This document shows positions 17,281-27,135 of a DNA stretch of 64,000 nt, piece by piece. The notes beneath the pieces are model-generated. The model was not told the DNA's origin, made no database searches, and was given only the letters and a program-made list of their open reading frames with translations. This DNA comes from Corynebacterium tuberculostearicum SK141. GTDB taxonomy: Bacteria; Actinomycetota; Actinomycetes; Mycobacteriales; Mycobacteriaceae. Within the stretch, counting starts at the first letter, position 1. Each line of letters begins with the position of its first letter. The stretch spans positions 1 through 64,000 of the forward strand of contig NZ_ACVP01000015.1 of assembly GCF_000175635.1 (NCBI RefSeq), in the 5' to 3' direction. The position numbers and the translations under genes were made by a program.

Positions 17281-18192
17281 CTAGAGCAAGCTTTGGTGGA
17301 ACCGCCACGCCGGAGTCACCAGCGCCCGCCGCACCTTTTGAGGACTGCTCTTTAGCCCGCGCACGCTGCGCCGATGCGCCACCGTTTCTTGTACCGTCTC
17401 CACCACTAGTTTGAGGTGGTAGTCGGTGCACTCATCCGTAAACTTCAGCGGCGCCCATCCGTGCTGCACCGCGTGATTGGTCTTCCACGTCCCGATGAGG
17501 AATTCCCGGTGATTATTCTCCGGCGCGTGATAATAAAGCGAGTCCAAGTCCACCACCGTCGTCCCCGCTTCGAAGCCTAAATCCCAGGTATACGGCCCAA
17601 GCCGGAAATTTGGCACCGGCTTGAGCCCCACCCGCCGCATCTCGTGGTACATCCGCTGCTCCCATTTCGACGCCGTCCCCACCGGCGCCTGCTCCGCCAA
17701 CTCGCGCACCGCGTCCCTTTTCTTACTGATCACCAGCTCTAAATCGGCCGCGAACCTCCCCCTTCCGTTGAGCCCGCGATACGCCTGCGCCAGCGCTTCT
17801 TTCAGCAGCCACTCGCTGCAGCGCTCGAAGCTCAATGCATCTGCTACCGCCTGTGCCGGCAACGCCATCCTTACACCCTTTATCCGATTCGCCGGCACCG
17901 GCCGCGACCTCACCGTATACACCACATCATCCGCTCGAATCCGGCAGTTTTTATCCACCCGGATCACCGCCGGCAGCCGCACCTCGCATAAGCCATAGGC
18001 CGCGAGCGCCGCCGTCCCCGAAAACACCGCATCCGGATAAAGTTGCGCCACCGCGGCTACTTTATCTTTCGCGCTCGCCTCTGCAGCGATATAACAGTTG
18101 CGCCGCAAGCGCAAAAGTGTTCCCCCACTAATCCTGCTGCGGATTTGATAGTCAGTAAGGCCTAAATCTAGTAATTCATTTCTCGTCCACAT
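17281..18192 (-). CDS. AbiEi-antitoxin-like / DUF559-like endonuclease-fold protein
   Basis: 303 residues. The N-terminal 80 or so form an AbiEi-type winged helix (LTDYQIRSRISGGTLLRLRRNCYI, then SGTAALAAYGL). The C-terminal third resembles small DUF559/Vsr-like PD-(D/E)XK folds (WEQRMYHEM, WDLGFEAGTTVVDLDSLYYH). Similar stand-alone proteins are common in actinobacteria without a recognisable AbiEii toxin, and none lies next to it here. A restriction or stress role is possible but unproven. Confidence 0.65.
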   Translation of the reverse strand: MWTRNELLDLGLTDYQIRSRISGGTLLRLRRNCYIAAEASAKDKVAAVAQLYPDAVFSGTAALAAYGLCEVRLPAVIRVDKNCRIRADDVVYTVRSRPVPANRIKGVRMALPAQAVADALSFERCSEWLLKEALAQAYRGLNGRGRFAADLELVISKKRDAVRELAEQAPVGTASKWEQRMYHEMRRVGLKPVPNFRLGPYTWDLGFEAGTTVVDLDSLYYHAPENNHREFLIGTWKTNHAVQHGWAPLKFTDECTDYHLKLVVETVQETVAHRRSVRGLKSSPQKVRRALVTPAWRFHQSLL

Positions 18193-18237
18193 GACTCATT
18201 GGACTGGAAATCTTCCGGAAAGGTTCCACCTTCCTAG

Positions 18238-18313
18238 TTTCAACGATTTCGTCCATCTAGAACACCTAAACCGTCGACGGTTTTCGCCATATGGGTGGAC
18301 GAAATCGTTGAAA
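18238..18313. repeat. Concentric 76-bp dyad element
   Basis: Outer arms TTTCAACGATTTCGTCCA (18238-18255) and its exact reverse complement (18296-18313) share the same centre (18275.5) as an inner perfect 16-bp palindrome AAACCGTCGACGGTTT (18268-18283). The two 12-nt segments between are asymmetric. It sits 88 bp before the UvrA-like start and could be a cruciform, a large operator or a small palindromic mobile repeat. Confidence 0.7.
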
Positions 18314-18400
18314 GCCGGTGAACCGCTAGAGAGAACCGTTAAAAAACTGCTGTCAGGCTTGAGACTGCCCAACCTGCCACCTGTGAGTACGCTGGAGGAC

Positions 18401-20803
18401 ATGTCTACTATCAAGGTCCGCGATGCTCACCTGCACAATCTGCGCAATGTCGACGTCGATATGCCCCGCGGCAAGCTCGTCGCGGTCACAGGTGTGTCTG
18501 GTTCGGGCAAATCTTCGCTGGCGTTCGGTACGATTCACGGCGAAGGCCAACGCCGCTACCTTGAATCGGTAGCACCCTTCGCACGCCGCCTCATTAGCTC
18601 GGCCGTCGACCCACAGGTCAGCCAGGTAGAGGGCCTACCGCCGACGGTCGCACTGCAGCAATCGACCTCCGGCGGCGGAGCGCGCTCTACGGTGGGCACG
18701 GTGTCCGCGCTCTCCAATAGCGTGCGCCTGCTTTATTCGCGCGCCGGGGATAACCCGGAGGGCCTATACTCCGATTCCTTCTCGCCCAATACCCCGGAGG
18801 GAATGTGTCCGCAGTGCCACGGCACAGGCGTGGTGCATGAGCCGACCGAGGACTCGATGGTCCCGGATCCCACCCTCTCCATCGAGGAAGGAGCCATCCA
18901 AGCCTGGCCGGGCGCCTGGGCCGGCAAGAACTTCCACGACATTTTGATGAACTTGGGCTATGACCTGGATTCGCCCTGGCAAGAGCTGCCGCAAGAAGAC
19001 CGCGACTGGATCCTCTTCACGGAAGAGCGCCCCGTAGTCACGGTCAAGCCCTTGCGCGGAAAAGATCAGATTCAGCGCAACTATGAGGGCACGTGGCGCT
19101 CGGTGGCCAGCTACCTCAATAAGACGCTGGCGGAGACCCAATCGGATACGCTGCGCAAGCGCACCCTGTCCTATATGGAATCGCGCGAGTGCGAGACCTG
19201 TGGCGGCCGCCGCCTCAACCCGGCCGCGCTGAAGGTCACCTATGCGGGCATGCCGATTGATGAGCTGGGCGCGCTGCCGCTGGATAGGGTGCATGAGGTG
19301 CTCAGCAAGCAGAACCCGGAGGAGAATTCGGCCGAGGATTTGCTCCTGCGGCAGATTCTGCCTGCGTTGACCTCGGCGCTCGAGCTCGGCTTGGCGCACC
19401 TAAGCCTGGATCGGCCGACGCAAAGCCTGTCCGGCGGCGAGATGCAGCGCATCCGGTTGGCGGCGCAGCTGCGCTCCGGCCTCTTTGGCGTGGCGTACGT
19501 GCTCGACGAGCCCTCGGCCGGCCTGCACCCCGATGAGCGCGACGCGGTCATGGATATGTGTCGCCGTTTCATCGCGGCCGGCAACTCCGTGCTCTTGGTG
19601 GAGCATGACATGGATTTGGTCGCGCAAGCGGATTGGCTCGTTGACGTCGGCCCGCTGGCCGGCGAGCGCGGCGGCAACGTGGTCTATTCGGGCCCGGTCG
19701 AAGACTATGACGCGGACACCCCTACCGCCAATGCGCTGGCTCACCGCACGCTCACGCTTTCCGACGACCCCCGCACCCCCTCCTCCCACCTCGCCCTCCG
19801 CGGCATCAACGCACGCAGCATCGACAACCTGGATGTGGATTTTGGCTTGGGCCAATTCACGGCGGTCGCCGGTGTCTCCGGTTCGGGTAAATCCACCCTG
19901 GTCAGCACGGTGCTGGCTGGCCTGCTGCGACAGTCCGCCACGGCCGTTTCCGATGAGGAAGAGACCGAGGACAAGGGCTGGTCCGTAGAGAGCACGGAGG
20001 GCTTTGACCGAGTAAAGCGCGTCGTGCAGATTACCCAGAAGCCCATCGGCCGTACCCCGCGCTCCACGCTGGCAACCTACACTGGGCTTTTCGATAACGT
20101 CCGCAAGCTATTCGCCTCCACCGATGAGGCCAAACAGCGCAAGTGGACGGTCTCGCGCTTTTCTTACAACGTAAAGCAAGGCCAGTGCCCCACCTGCGGC
20201 GGCGCAGGCAAGATCGAGGTGGAGCTGGTCTTCTTGCCGGGCTCGTACACCACCTGCCCGGAGTGCGGCGGCGCCCGCTTCAACGACGAGACCCTCGAGG
20301 TGACCTGGCAGGGCCGCACCATCGCGGACATCTTGGAGCTCACCGTGGATGAGGCCGCGGAGGTCTTCGCCGAGGAAGAAAAGATTTACCGCGCCATTGC
20401 TACGCTGCAGGCCGTCGGCCTGGGCTACCTCCGCTTGGGCCAGGGCGCGCCGGAGCTGTCCGGCGGCGAGGCCCAGCGCATTAAGCTGGCCACGGAGCTG
20501 CAGCGCTCCCGCAACTCGCGTCGCGGCCATACGGTCTACCTGCTGGACGAGCCCACCACGGGCCTGCACCCAGCCGATATCGACCTGCTCAATACCGAGC
20601 TGCACAAGCTGGCGGATGCGGGCCATACGGTAATCGTCGTCGAGCATGATCTATCGGTCATGGCGAATGCGGACCGCATCATCGAGATGGGCCCGGGCGC
20701 TGGCGAAGACGGCGGCCGCATCATCGCGGATGCCACCCCGGCGCAGGTCGCCGCAGAGGATACCGCCACCGGCCGTGCCTTGAGCGCACGCCAAGCGCAC
20801 TAA
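18401..20803 (+). CDS. UvrA-like ABC ATPase (UvrA paralogue)
   Basis: 800 residues with two ABC modules: Walker [10 protein letters not shown] near residue 34 and GVSGSGKST near residue 490, signatures [10 protein letters not shown] and [10 protein letters not shown]. Zinc-binding CxxC clusters are [20 protein letters not shown] and CPECGG. It is about 150 residues shorter than canonical UvrA (about 950), as in UvrA paralogues that lack the UvrB-binding region and are often linked to drug resistance or DNA protection. Start at ATG 18401 after GGAGG; upstream in-frame sequence crosses the dyad and is not conserved-looking. Confidence 0.88.
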   Translation: MSTIKVRDAHLHNLRNVDVDMPRGKLVAVTGVSGSGKSSLAFGTIHGEGQRRYLESVAPFARRLISSAVDPQVSQVEGLPPTVALQQSTSGGGARSTVGTVSALSNSVRLLYSRAGDNPEGLYSDSFSPNTPEGMCPQCHGTGVVHEPTEDSMVPDPTLSIEEGAIQAWPGAWAGKNFHDILMNLGYDLDSPWQELPQEDRDWILFTEERPVVTVKPLRGKDQIQRNYEGTWRSVASYLNKTLAETQSDTLRKRTLSYMESRECETCGGRRLNPAALKVTYAGMPIDELGALPLDRVHEVLSKQNPEENSAEDLLLRQILPALTSALELGLAHLSLDRPTQSLSGGEMQRIRLAAQLRSGLFGVAYVLDEPSAGLHPDERDAVMDMCRRFIAAGNSVLLVEHDMDLVAQADWLVDVGPLAGERGGNVVYSGPVEDYDADTPTANALAHRTLTLSDDPRTPSSHLALRGINARSIDNLDVDFGLGQFTAVAGVSGSGKSTLVSTVLAGLLRQSATAVSDEEETEDKGWSVESTEGFDRVKRVVQITQKPIGRTPRSTLATYTGLFDNVRKLFASTDEAKQRKWTVSRFSYNVKQGQCPTCGGAGKIEVELVFLPGSYTTCPECGGARFNDETLEVTWQGRTIADILELTVDEAAEVFAEEEKIYRAIATLQAVGLGYLRLGQGAPELSGGEAQRIKLATELQRSRNSRRGHTVYLLDEPTTGLHPADIDLLNTELHKLADAGHTVIVVEHDLSVMANADRIIEMGPGAGEDGGRIIADATPAQVAAEDTATGRALSARQAH

Positions 20804-20882
20804 GCGGCGAGCCGCGGCTTCCCCGTTAGCTGTGGGAGACCTCTCTGGGATCTCACAGCAAAATGGGGTAGAGGTAGAGGGT

Positions 20883-21617
20883 ATGACTTCTAAAGGCCCT
20901 CATGGCGATAATAATGAAACCCGCAGCTGGTCCAGCCCGGCGGATGATGCCACGCGCCAGATTGGCCGCGTGCCCGATAATGCCGCCGGCCCCAGCCGCG
21001 ACCAAGCGCGCCGCGAGCACCCCAAGCAGTACTTCCCTGGCGAGCAGCAGCCGCAGAATGAGACTCGTCAATTCGATGCGGCCGCTGGTTACCAGCAGGG
21101 CTACGGCCAGCAGCAAAGCTACGGCCAGAACTATCAGCAGCCGGCCGGGCAGGCATATGGCCAGCAGTACGCGCAGCAGCCCGAGTACGAGCCGGTGCCG
21201 TCGAACTACGATCCGGACCAGCCGGAAAAGCGCAAGAAGAAGAGCGGCGGCGGTGGCGCCATGGCCGGCGTCTTCGCGGCCATCGCGGTACTTGCAGTAC
21301 TGGCTGCGGCGGTCCTGTTTTTCCTGTGGCGCAATGCCGCGGACGAGGCGGATAAGCCGGAACCCCAGCCGGTGACGGAAACGCTGACCACGGAGGTTCC
21401 CACCACCGTGACCCAGACCGAAGATCCGGATTCGCAGGATGAGAACTCCAATAATCTGCCGAAGCTGCCGGACTTCCAGAATGACCTGCCGTCCGATATC
21501 CCGACCGAGCTGCCACCAGAGGTACAAGACCAGCTGGATAAGGGCAGCGACGTGGACATTGAGGGCCTCCTCAATGACCTCCTGGGCGGCGGCGAGCAGC
21601 CGGCCAGCCAGAACTAA
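20883..21617 (+). CDS. Gln/Tyr-rich single-pass membrane protein
   Basis: 244 residues: a low-complexity cytoplasmic N-terminus rich in Gln, Gly and Tyr (repeats such as GYGQQQSYGQNYQQ), a lysine-rich stop, one membrane helix (about residues 122-148), then a Thr/Asp/Glu/Pro-rich extracytoplasmic tail. No known domain. ATG 20883 is chosen because earlier codons overlap a hairpin. A 9-bp hairpin (21627-21661) follows. The layout recalls actinobacterial wall-associated membrane proteins, but no function is claimed. Confidence 0.6.
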   Translation: MTSKGPHGDNNETRSWSSPADDATRQIGRVPDNAAGPSRDQARREHPKQYFPGEQQPQNETRQFDAAAGYQQGYGQQQSYGQNYQQPAGQAYGQQYAQQPEYEPVPSNYDPDQPEKRKKKSGGGGAMAGVFAAIAVLAVLAAAVLFFLWRNAADEADKPEPQPVTETLTTEVPTTVTQTEDPDSQDENSNNLPKLPDFQNDLPSDIPTELPPEVQDQLDKGSDVDIEGLLNDLLGGGEQPASQN

Positions 21618-21626
21618 GCGCCCAGC

Positions 21627-21666
21627 ACCTGCCCGGTAAGGGAAATGGCGCGCGGGCAGGTAAAAT
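21627..21666 (+). promoter_or_regulatory. Hairpin plus menD promoter
   Basis: Arms ACCTGCCCG (21627-21635) and CGGGCAGGT (21653-21661) end directly at the -10 element TAAAAT (21661-21666), which lies 8 nt before the menD ATG. The hairpin may end the upstream transcript while the hexamer starts a leaderless menD message. Confidence 0.45.
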
Positions 21667-21674
21667 CGGGCGGC

Positions 21675-23297
21675 ATGAATGAATCGATGCAGTTGGCTGA
21701 GAAGGTAGCCGCCCAACTGGCGCGCCACCTCACGGATGTCGTCCTGTGCCCTGGTTCGCGCAACGCGCCGCTGTCGCTGGCGCTATTGGCGCGTGATGAT
21801 ATTCGCGTACACACCCGCCTGGACGAGCGCGGGGGAGCGTTTACCGCCCTGGGCATGGCGCGGGTGCAGCGCCGCCACGTGGGCGTGGTGATGACCTCGG
21901 GGACTGCGGTGGCCAATACTCTGCCGGCCGTGGTGGAGGCGCACTATTCCCATACGCCGCTGGCCATCATTAGTGCGGATCGGCCGGAGCGCTTGGTGGG
22001 CACGGGGGCGTCGCAGACCATCGAGCAGCAGGGCATCTTCGGCGTCTATGCGGATACCACCCAGGTCACTGGCGCGGATGATATCGCGGCGATGGCCCAG
22101 CGCTTCCGCGAGGACCTGCAGGTACACATCAATGTGGCCTTTGATGCCCCGCTTGTCGACGCCACCTTGCCAGACCACACCTCCGGCGACGGCGTGCGCG
22201 AGCCCGCACCAGCCTTTGTCGACCACGGTGAGGTGGCCGTGGATTTGAGCAAGAACACGCTGGTCATTGCGGGTGACGAGGCCTGGGAGGTAGAAGGCCT
22301 CCAAGACGTACCAACCATCGCGGAGCCGAGCGCGCCGGGCCCGTATCATCCGGTGCATCCAGCGGCGGCGCATATCTTCCGCAAGGCGCAGGTCTCCGCG
22401 AATGATTATGTGGTCAATACTAAGGTGGAGCAGGTCATCGTCGTGGGGCACCCGACGCTGCACCGTGGCGTGCTAGCGCTGATGAATGATCCGGATATTG
22501 AGCTGGTGGTGCTCTCGCGCACCAAGGACTTCACCAACCAGCGCGGCGACGAGGCCCGGCTTGGCACCACCGTCAAAGCCACCGGTGAGCCGAGCCGCGA
22601 GTGGATGAAAATCTGCGAAGGCGCAACCGATATGGCTGGACAAGCGGTGCGCGAGACCCTCGAGGATGAGGAACTGGGATTCACCGGGCTGCACGTCGCG
22701 GCCGCAGTGGGCGATACGCTCTCCGTCAACGACACCCTGGTGCTCGGCGCTTCGAACCCGGTGCGCGATGCCTCCATGGTGGGCCTGCCTTTCGACGGCG
22801 TGGATACGTACTCGCCGCGAGGAGCGGCTGGCATCGACGGCACCATCGCCCAAGCCATCGGCATTTCCTTGGCTACGCAATCGCTGGATCCCACCAACTG
22901 GCGCGCCCCGCGAGTAATGGCGCTCATGGGGGATGTGACCTTCTTGCATGACGCGAATAGCCTGCTCATCCCGGAAGACCAGGCGCGACCGGAAAACCTC
23001 ACCATCGTGGTGGCCAATGACAACGGCGGCGGCATCTTCGAAACCCTGGAACAAGGCGCCGATGCGCTGCGCGAGTCCTTCGAGCCGGCGTTTGGAACGC
23101 CGCATGGGGTGGACGTCGGCAAGCTGGCAGAAGCCTACGAGGCAGACTACCGTGAGGTGACCACCCCGCAGGAGCTATTGGATACGTTGGCGGAGCTGAA
23201 GGAATACTCCACCGGGATTACCGTCGTGGAGGCCAAGACCACCCGTGCCACGCGCCGGGCGCTTAATGAGAAGCTCACCGCAAAGGTAGGCCAGTAA
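21675..23297 (+). CDS. menD: SEPHCHC synthase (thiamine diphosphate-dependent)
   Basis: First committed step of menaquinone synthesis: condenses isochorismate with succinic semialdehyde from 2-oxoglutarate. 540 residues, with the MenD N-terminus VVLCPGSRNAPLS, catalytic Glu region ERGGAFTALG, SADRPERL, and the ThDP/Mg motif GDVTFLHD near residue 420 through NDNGGGIF. ATG 21675 (MNESMQLAEKVAAQL) is set by the TAAAAT element. The following gene begins immediately after its TAA. Confidence 0.95.
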   Translation: MNESMQLAEKVAAQLARHLTDVVLCPGSRNAPLSLALLARDDIRVHTRLDERGGAFTALGMARVQRRHVGVVMTSGTAVANTLPAVVEAHYSHTPLAIISADRPERLVGTGASQTIEQQGIFGVYADTTQVTGADDIAAMAQRFREDLQVHINVAFDAPLVDATLPDHTSGDGVREPAPAFVDHGEVAVDLSKNTLVIAGDEAWEVEGLQDVPTIAEPSAPGPYHPVHPAAAHIFRKAQVSANDYVVNTKVEQVIVVGHPTLHRGVLALMNDPDIELVVLSRTKDFTNQRGDEARLGTTVKATGEPSREWMKICEGATDMAGQAVRETLEDEELGFTGLHVAAAVGDTLSVNDTLVLGASNPVRDASMVGLPFDGVDTYSPRGAAGIDGTIAQAIGISLATQSLDPTNWRAPRVMALMGDVTFLHDANSLLIPEDQARPENLTIVVANDNGGGIFETLEQGADALRESFEPAFGTPHGVDVGKLAEAYEADYREVTTPQELLDTLAELKEYSTGITVVEAKTTRATRRALNEKLTAKVGQ

Positions 23298-23768
23298 GTG
23301 GCCCCGCCGCAGCATAAGCCGCACGCGGCCGTGGTGCCGCGCTATACGCCCGCGGTCTATCGTCGCCGCCTGCACCAGCTGACGCTGGCGCTGTATCTGG
23401 CTGCGCTGGTGGGTGTGGTGGGCATGGTCATCGGGCCGGCGCTGAATGACCATGCCATCGCCAGCCACCCCGCGCGCGCTTTGGCCACGGTTAAGGATGT
23501 GGGCATGCTGCGCACCACGGTGGATTTCCAAGACAGTGAGGGGATTTACCACACCCCACAGCACGGGCTGCTCTATCCCAGTGGGCTGGGCGAGGGCCAG
23601 CAGGTGTGGGTGCAATACGCCCAGGACGACCCAGACCTGGTCAAGGTTGAAGGCCGCGAATGGACGCTGGCCATCATCCCGGCGCTCTCGGTAGGGGTAG
23701 TTGCCACGCTCATCACGGCCGTGCTGTGGAAGCTGATTAGCTTCTTTACCCGCCGCGCGGAGAAATAA
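23298..23768 (+). CDS. DUF3592-like two-helix membrane protein
   Basis: 156 residues, GTG start directly after the menD stop, so it depends on the menD message. Two membrane helices (about residues 30-50 and 122-145) flank an extracytoplasmic beta-rich domain with the LLYPSGLGEGQQVWVQY pattern of DUF3592 proteins. Function unknown. Adjacency to menD is seen in other corynebacteria. Confidence 0.7.
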   Translation: MAPPQHKPHAAVVPRYTPAVYRRRLHQLTLALYLAALVGVVGMVIGPALNDHAIASHPARALATVKDVGMLRTTVDFQDSEGIYHTPQHGLLYPSGLGEGQQVWVQYAQDDPDLVKVEGREWTLAIIPALSVGVVATLITAVLWKLISFFTRRAEK

Positions 23769-23828
23769 TTAACCAAGATTTTCCGCTGGCTTCACCATAA
23801 ACTTAAGAAAATGGGCCATGATGGTGGC

Positions 23829-25028
23829 ATGCGTGTTGCGATCGTGGCTGAATCCTTCCTTCCTAATGTCAATGGTGTGACCAACTCCGTGCTGCGCGTT
23901 TTAGAGCACCTGCACGAGACCGGCCAGGAGGCCATCGTCATCGCGCCGGGCGCTCGTGAGGGGCAAGAGGAAATCCCGGACTACCTAGGATTCCCCATCT
24001 ACCGCGTGCCCACCGTGCGCGTGCCGCTGGTGGATTCGCTGCCGGTGGGCGTACCTACCACGGCGGTCGATGAGGCGCTGCGCGATTTCAAACCGGATAT
24101 CATCCACCTGGCCAGCCCCTTCGTACTCGGCGCGGCTGGCGCTTTCTCCGCCCGCCAGCAGCGCGTTCCCGCCGTGGCGTTGTACCAGACCGATGTTGCC
24201 GGTTTTGCCACCAAGTACCATGCCTCCGCGCTGGCCTATGGCGTGTGGGAGTGGCTGCGCACGATTCATAACTCTTGCCAGATGACGCTGGCACCGTCCT
24301 CGCTGACCATCCGGGACTTGGAAAAGCACCACATTAAAAACGTGCGTCACTGGGGTCGTGGCGTGAACGCAGAACTTTTCCACCCCTCCAAGCGCTCTGA
24401 GGAGCTGCGCCGCAGCTGGGATCCGAGCGGCACCAAGAATGTGGTGGGATTCGTTGGTCGTCTCGCCGCGGAAAAGGGCGTGCACCGCCTCTCGGCGCTC
24501 AACGGGCGCGAGGATATCCAGCTGGTCATCGTGGGCGATGGGCCGGAGCGCCCGCTATTGGAAGCCCAGCTGCCCGGTGCCGTCTTTACCGGTGCGCTGT
24601 CCGGCGAAGACCTCGCTGCCGCCTATGCCTCCTTGGACGTCTTCGTCCACGCCGGCGAGTTCGAGACCTTCTGCCAGTCCATCCAGGAGGCACAGGCCTC
24701 CGGCGTGCCGACCATCGGGCCGCGGGCCGGTGGCCCGGTAGACCTCATCGACGAGGGCTATAACGGCTTGCTGCTGGAGGTAAAGACCTTTGTGGAAGAC
24801 CTCCCCAATGCGGTGGACGCTCTGCTCAATCCGGAGATTCACCAGGAGATGCGGGACAATGCTCGCGAGTCCATTTCCTCCAAGACGTGGAAGGCGCTGT
24901 GCGAGCAGCTCGTGGGCTATTACGAAGAGGTACTGGAGGATACTCGCCGGGTGCCGCTGACCATTTTGGGCCAGCGTCCGGAGCTGCCGCGGTGGGCGGC
25001 TCGTGCCCTTGGCGCCCGCGTAGCCTAG
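23829..25028 (+). CDS. mgtA: GT4-family mannosyltransferase, MgtA-like
   Basis: 399 residues, GT-B fold. N-terminal domain MRVAIVAESFLPNVNGVTNS, C-terminal nucleotide-sugar site with GFVGRLAAEKGV, VIVGDGPER and the EX7E motif EFETFCQSIQEAQASG. It most resembles the corynebacterial GDP-mannose-dependent enzyme that mannosylates glucuronosyl-diacylglycerol (MgtA, earlier called PimB), whose gene also lies between menD and menG. ATG 23829 is the conserved start. Lipomannan-type glycolipid synthesis is inferred from family and position. Confidence 0.82.
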   Translation: MRVAIVAESFLPNVNGVTNSVLRVLEHLHETGQEAIVIAPGAREGQEEIPDYLGFPIYRVPTVRVPLVDSLPVGVPTTAVDEALRDFKPDIIHLASPFVLGAAGAFSARQQRVPAVALYQTDVAGFATKYHASALAYGVWEWLRTIHNSCQMTLAPSSLTIRDLEKHHIKNVRHWGRGVNAELFHPSKRSEELRRSWDPSGTKNVVGFVGRLAAEKGVHRLSALNGREDIQLVIVGDGPERPLLEAQLPGAVFTGALSGEDLAAAYASLDVFVHAGEFETFCQSIQEAQASGVPTIGPRAGGPVDLIDEGYNGLLLEVKTFVEDLPNAVDALLNPEIHQEMRDNARESISSKTWKALCEQLVGYYEEVLEDTRRVPLTILGQRPELPRWAARALGARVA

Positions 25029-25031
25029 ACT
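25026..25031 (+). promoter_or_regulatory. -10 element TAGACT of menG
   Basis: TAGACT overlaps the end of the upstream gene and ends 8 nt before the menG GTG. No Shine-Dalgarno sequence is present. Confidence 0.45.
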
Positions 25032-25039
25032 GATCATTT

Positions 25040-25729
25040 GTGTCTAAGGCAGATCTGGATAAAAAGCCCTTCGATGTGGCGCGCATGTTTGACGCCGTGG
25101 GCGAGAAATACGACCTCACCAATACCGTGCTGTCCTTTGGGCAGGACGCGCACTGGCGCAAGCGCACCCGCGAGCGTTTGAACCTGAAGCCGGGCGAGAA
25201 GGTCCTGGACCTTGCAGCGGGTACCGCCGTGTCCACCGTGGAACTTTCCAAGTCTGGTGCGTGGTGCGTGGCGTGTGATTTCTCCCGTGGCATGCTGGCC
25301 GCTGGGCGTGAGCGCGACGTGCCCAAGGTGGCTGGCGATGGCATGAAGCTGCCGTTTGCGGATAACACCTTTGACGCCGTGACCATCTCTTATGGCCTGC
25401 GCAATATCCACGACTTTGAGCTCGGCCTGCGCGAAATGGCGCGCGTGACCAAGCCGGGCGGGCGCCTTGCGGTGGCGGAGTTTTCCACCCCGGTGGTACC
25501 GATTTTTGGCACCGTGTACAAGGAATACTTGATGCGCCTGCTCCCGCCGGTAGCGCGCCTGGTCTCTTCTAATCCGGAGGCATATATCTACCTCGCAGAA
25601 TCCATTCGCGCGTGGCCTGGGCAGGAGGAGCTCGCCGCGGTTATCAATCGCAATGGCTGGGCCGAGGCCGGTTGGCAGAACCTTACCTTTGGCATCGTGG
25701 CGCTGCACTCGGCGGTAAAGCCAGCCTAG
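25040..25729 (+). CDS. menG: Demethylmenaquinone methyltransferase
   Basis: SAM-dependent C-methyltransferase of the UbiE/MenG family, last ring modification of menaquinone. 229 residues with the SAM motif [10 protein letters not shown], the family block [24 protein letters not shown] and the N-terminal [23 protein letters not shown] start, supported by the leaderless spacing to TAGACT. A strong terminator follows at once. Confidence 0.95.
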   Translation: MSKADLDKKPFDVARMFDAVGEKYDLTNTVLSFGQDAHWRKRTRERLNLKPGEKVLDLAAGTAVSTVELSKSGAWCVACDFSRGMLAAGRERDVPKVAGDGMKLPFADNTFDAVTISYGLRNIHDFELGLREMARVTKPGGRLAVAEFSTPVVPIFGTVYKEYLMRLLPPVARLVSSNPEAYIYLAESIRAWPGQEELAAVINRNGWAEAGWQNLTFGIVALHSAVKPA

Positions 25730-25750
25730 GCGCGGGCCGGAGCCCGCGCC
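25729..25750. terminator. Bidirectional terminator between menG and menJ-like gene
   Basis: A perfect 9-bp stem (GGCGCGGGC with GCCCGCGCC) and CGGA loop between convergent genes. GC-rich, with little T-tract on either side. Confidence 0.65.
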
Positions 25751-25771
25751 TAGAGGACTGCGGCGGGGAGG

Positions 25772-27025
25772 CTATGCCGCGGTCGAATCCCAGAGGGGCG
25801 TATCGCGGCGAAGGGACGAGACCGTGCGGCCGGCGGCGCGCCAGGTGCGTGCGATGAGGTCGCGGTCATCGTCAGTAATGAGGTTGCCCATCAGGCGCGC
25901 GGCGGCCGGCATGAGCATGCGGCCGATGGGCCCGCGCAGGGCCAGTGGACCGGCCAGCGGTAGGAACTGCGGATAAGTAAGCAAGCGCGCGGCCGTGCGG
26001 GCCAAGAGGAAGGACTCGCCGTAGTGCTCGCGCAAGACGGCCGGCCAGGCCAGGGTGAAATCCTTCGGGCCGAGCAGGCCTACGGCCAGCGCGGCGGTCT
26101 CCAAGCCATAATCGATGCCCTCGCCGTTGAGGGGGTTGATGCAGGCCGCGGCATCACCAATGATCATCCAATTGGCGCCGGCCACGTTAGACACCGCGCC
26201 GCCCATGGGCAGTAAGGCAGAGGTAACGTGCTCAATTTCCCCGAGTCCCCACTCGGGGCGCTGTTGGGCGGCGTAGAACTCGAGCAGCTTCTTGGTGTTG
26301 ATCTTGGCGGGGCGCTGCGCGGTTGAGAGCGCGCCGAGGCCGATGTTGACCTGGCCTAGCTCGGGGCCGAGCGGGAAGATCCAACCGTAGCCGGGCTGCA
26401 CATCGCCTTCTTCGTCCTTGAGCTCGACGTGGGAGTGCATCCACGGCTCAGTGGCATGGGTGGAAGAAGCATAGGAGCGTGCGGCAATGCCGTAGACCTC
26501 CTCGCGGTGCCAGGTGCGGCCGAGCTTCTTGCCAAAGGTAGAGCGCACGCCATCGGCCACGATGACCCACTTGGCATGCACGGTCGCCTCGCCCACGCGG
26601 AAGGAGGTCACGCGGTTGCCCTCGAGCACGGGATCGGTGGCGGGGGTGCCGGTGAGGAGGGTGGCGCCGGCGTTCCGAGCGGCGTCGGCAAGCAGGGCAT
26701 CAAAGCGGTAGCGCGGCAGGGCCGTGCCCACCTGGGAAGGGTAGGTCTCCGGCCAAGGCGCGGTAATATCGCCGCCGTAGCCGTGCAGCTTCAGGCCGCG
26801 ATTGCGATAGGAGGCGTTGACCGCAATGCCGAGCTCATCGAGCTGGTGCATCGCGCGCGGGGTGAGCCCGTCGCCGCAGGTTTTATCGCGGGGAAACGTC
26901 GCGGAATCAATAAGGAGGGTGTCATAGCCGGCGCGTGCGGCATGAATCGCGGCGGCTGCTCCGGCAGGCCCAGCGCCAATGATGGCGACCTCGACATAGG
27001 TTTGGGAATCGATCTGCTCCGACAT
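25772..27025 (-). CDS. menJ: Geranylgeranyl-reductase-family oxidoreductase (MenJ-like)
   Basis: FAD-dependent reductase that probably saturates one isoprene unit of the menaquinone tail, giving the MK(H2) forms typical of corynebacteria. 417 residues, with the N-terminal dinucleotide motif VAIIGAGPAGAAAAIHAA, the DKTCGDGLTP block, and GDAAACINPLNGEGIDYGLE. ATG 27025 (MSEQIDSQTY) is preferred over ATG 27037. It is divergent from the polyprenyl synthase gene, which supplies the substrate chain. Confidence 0.88.
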   Translation of the reverse strand: MSEQIDSQTYVEVAIIGAGPAGAAAAIHAARAGYDTLLIDSATFPRDKTCGDGLTPRAMHQLDELGIAVNASYRNRGLKLHGYGGDITAPWPETYPSQVGTALPRYRFDALLADAARNAGATLLTGTPATDPVLEGNRVTSFRVGEATVHAKWVIVADGVRSTFGKKLGRTWHREEVYGIAARSYASSTHATEPWMHSHVELKDEEGDVQPGYGWIFPLGPELGQVNIGLGALSTAQRPAKINTKKLLEFYAAQQRPEWGLGEIEHVTSALLPMGGAVSNVAGANWMIIGDAAACINPLNGEGIDYGLETAALAVGLLGPKDFTLAWPAVLREHYGESFLLARTAARLLTYPQFLPLAGPLALRGPIGRMLMPAAARLMGNLITDDDRDLIARTWRAAGRTVSSLRRDTPLWDSTAA

Positions 27026-27135
27026 GAGGACTATCATTGCATGAGTTCGACCCCTCGAGTGTGTTTAGGGGCGCAGTTTGGACTACGGTAGGTAATCGAT
27101 TATCTCTGGCTTTTAGTTGCAAGGAACACTATTTA

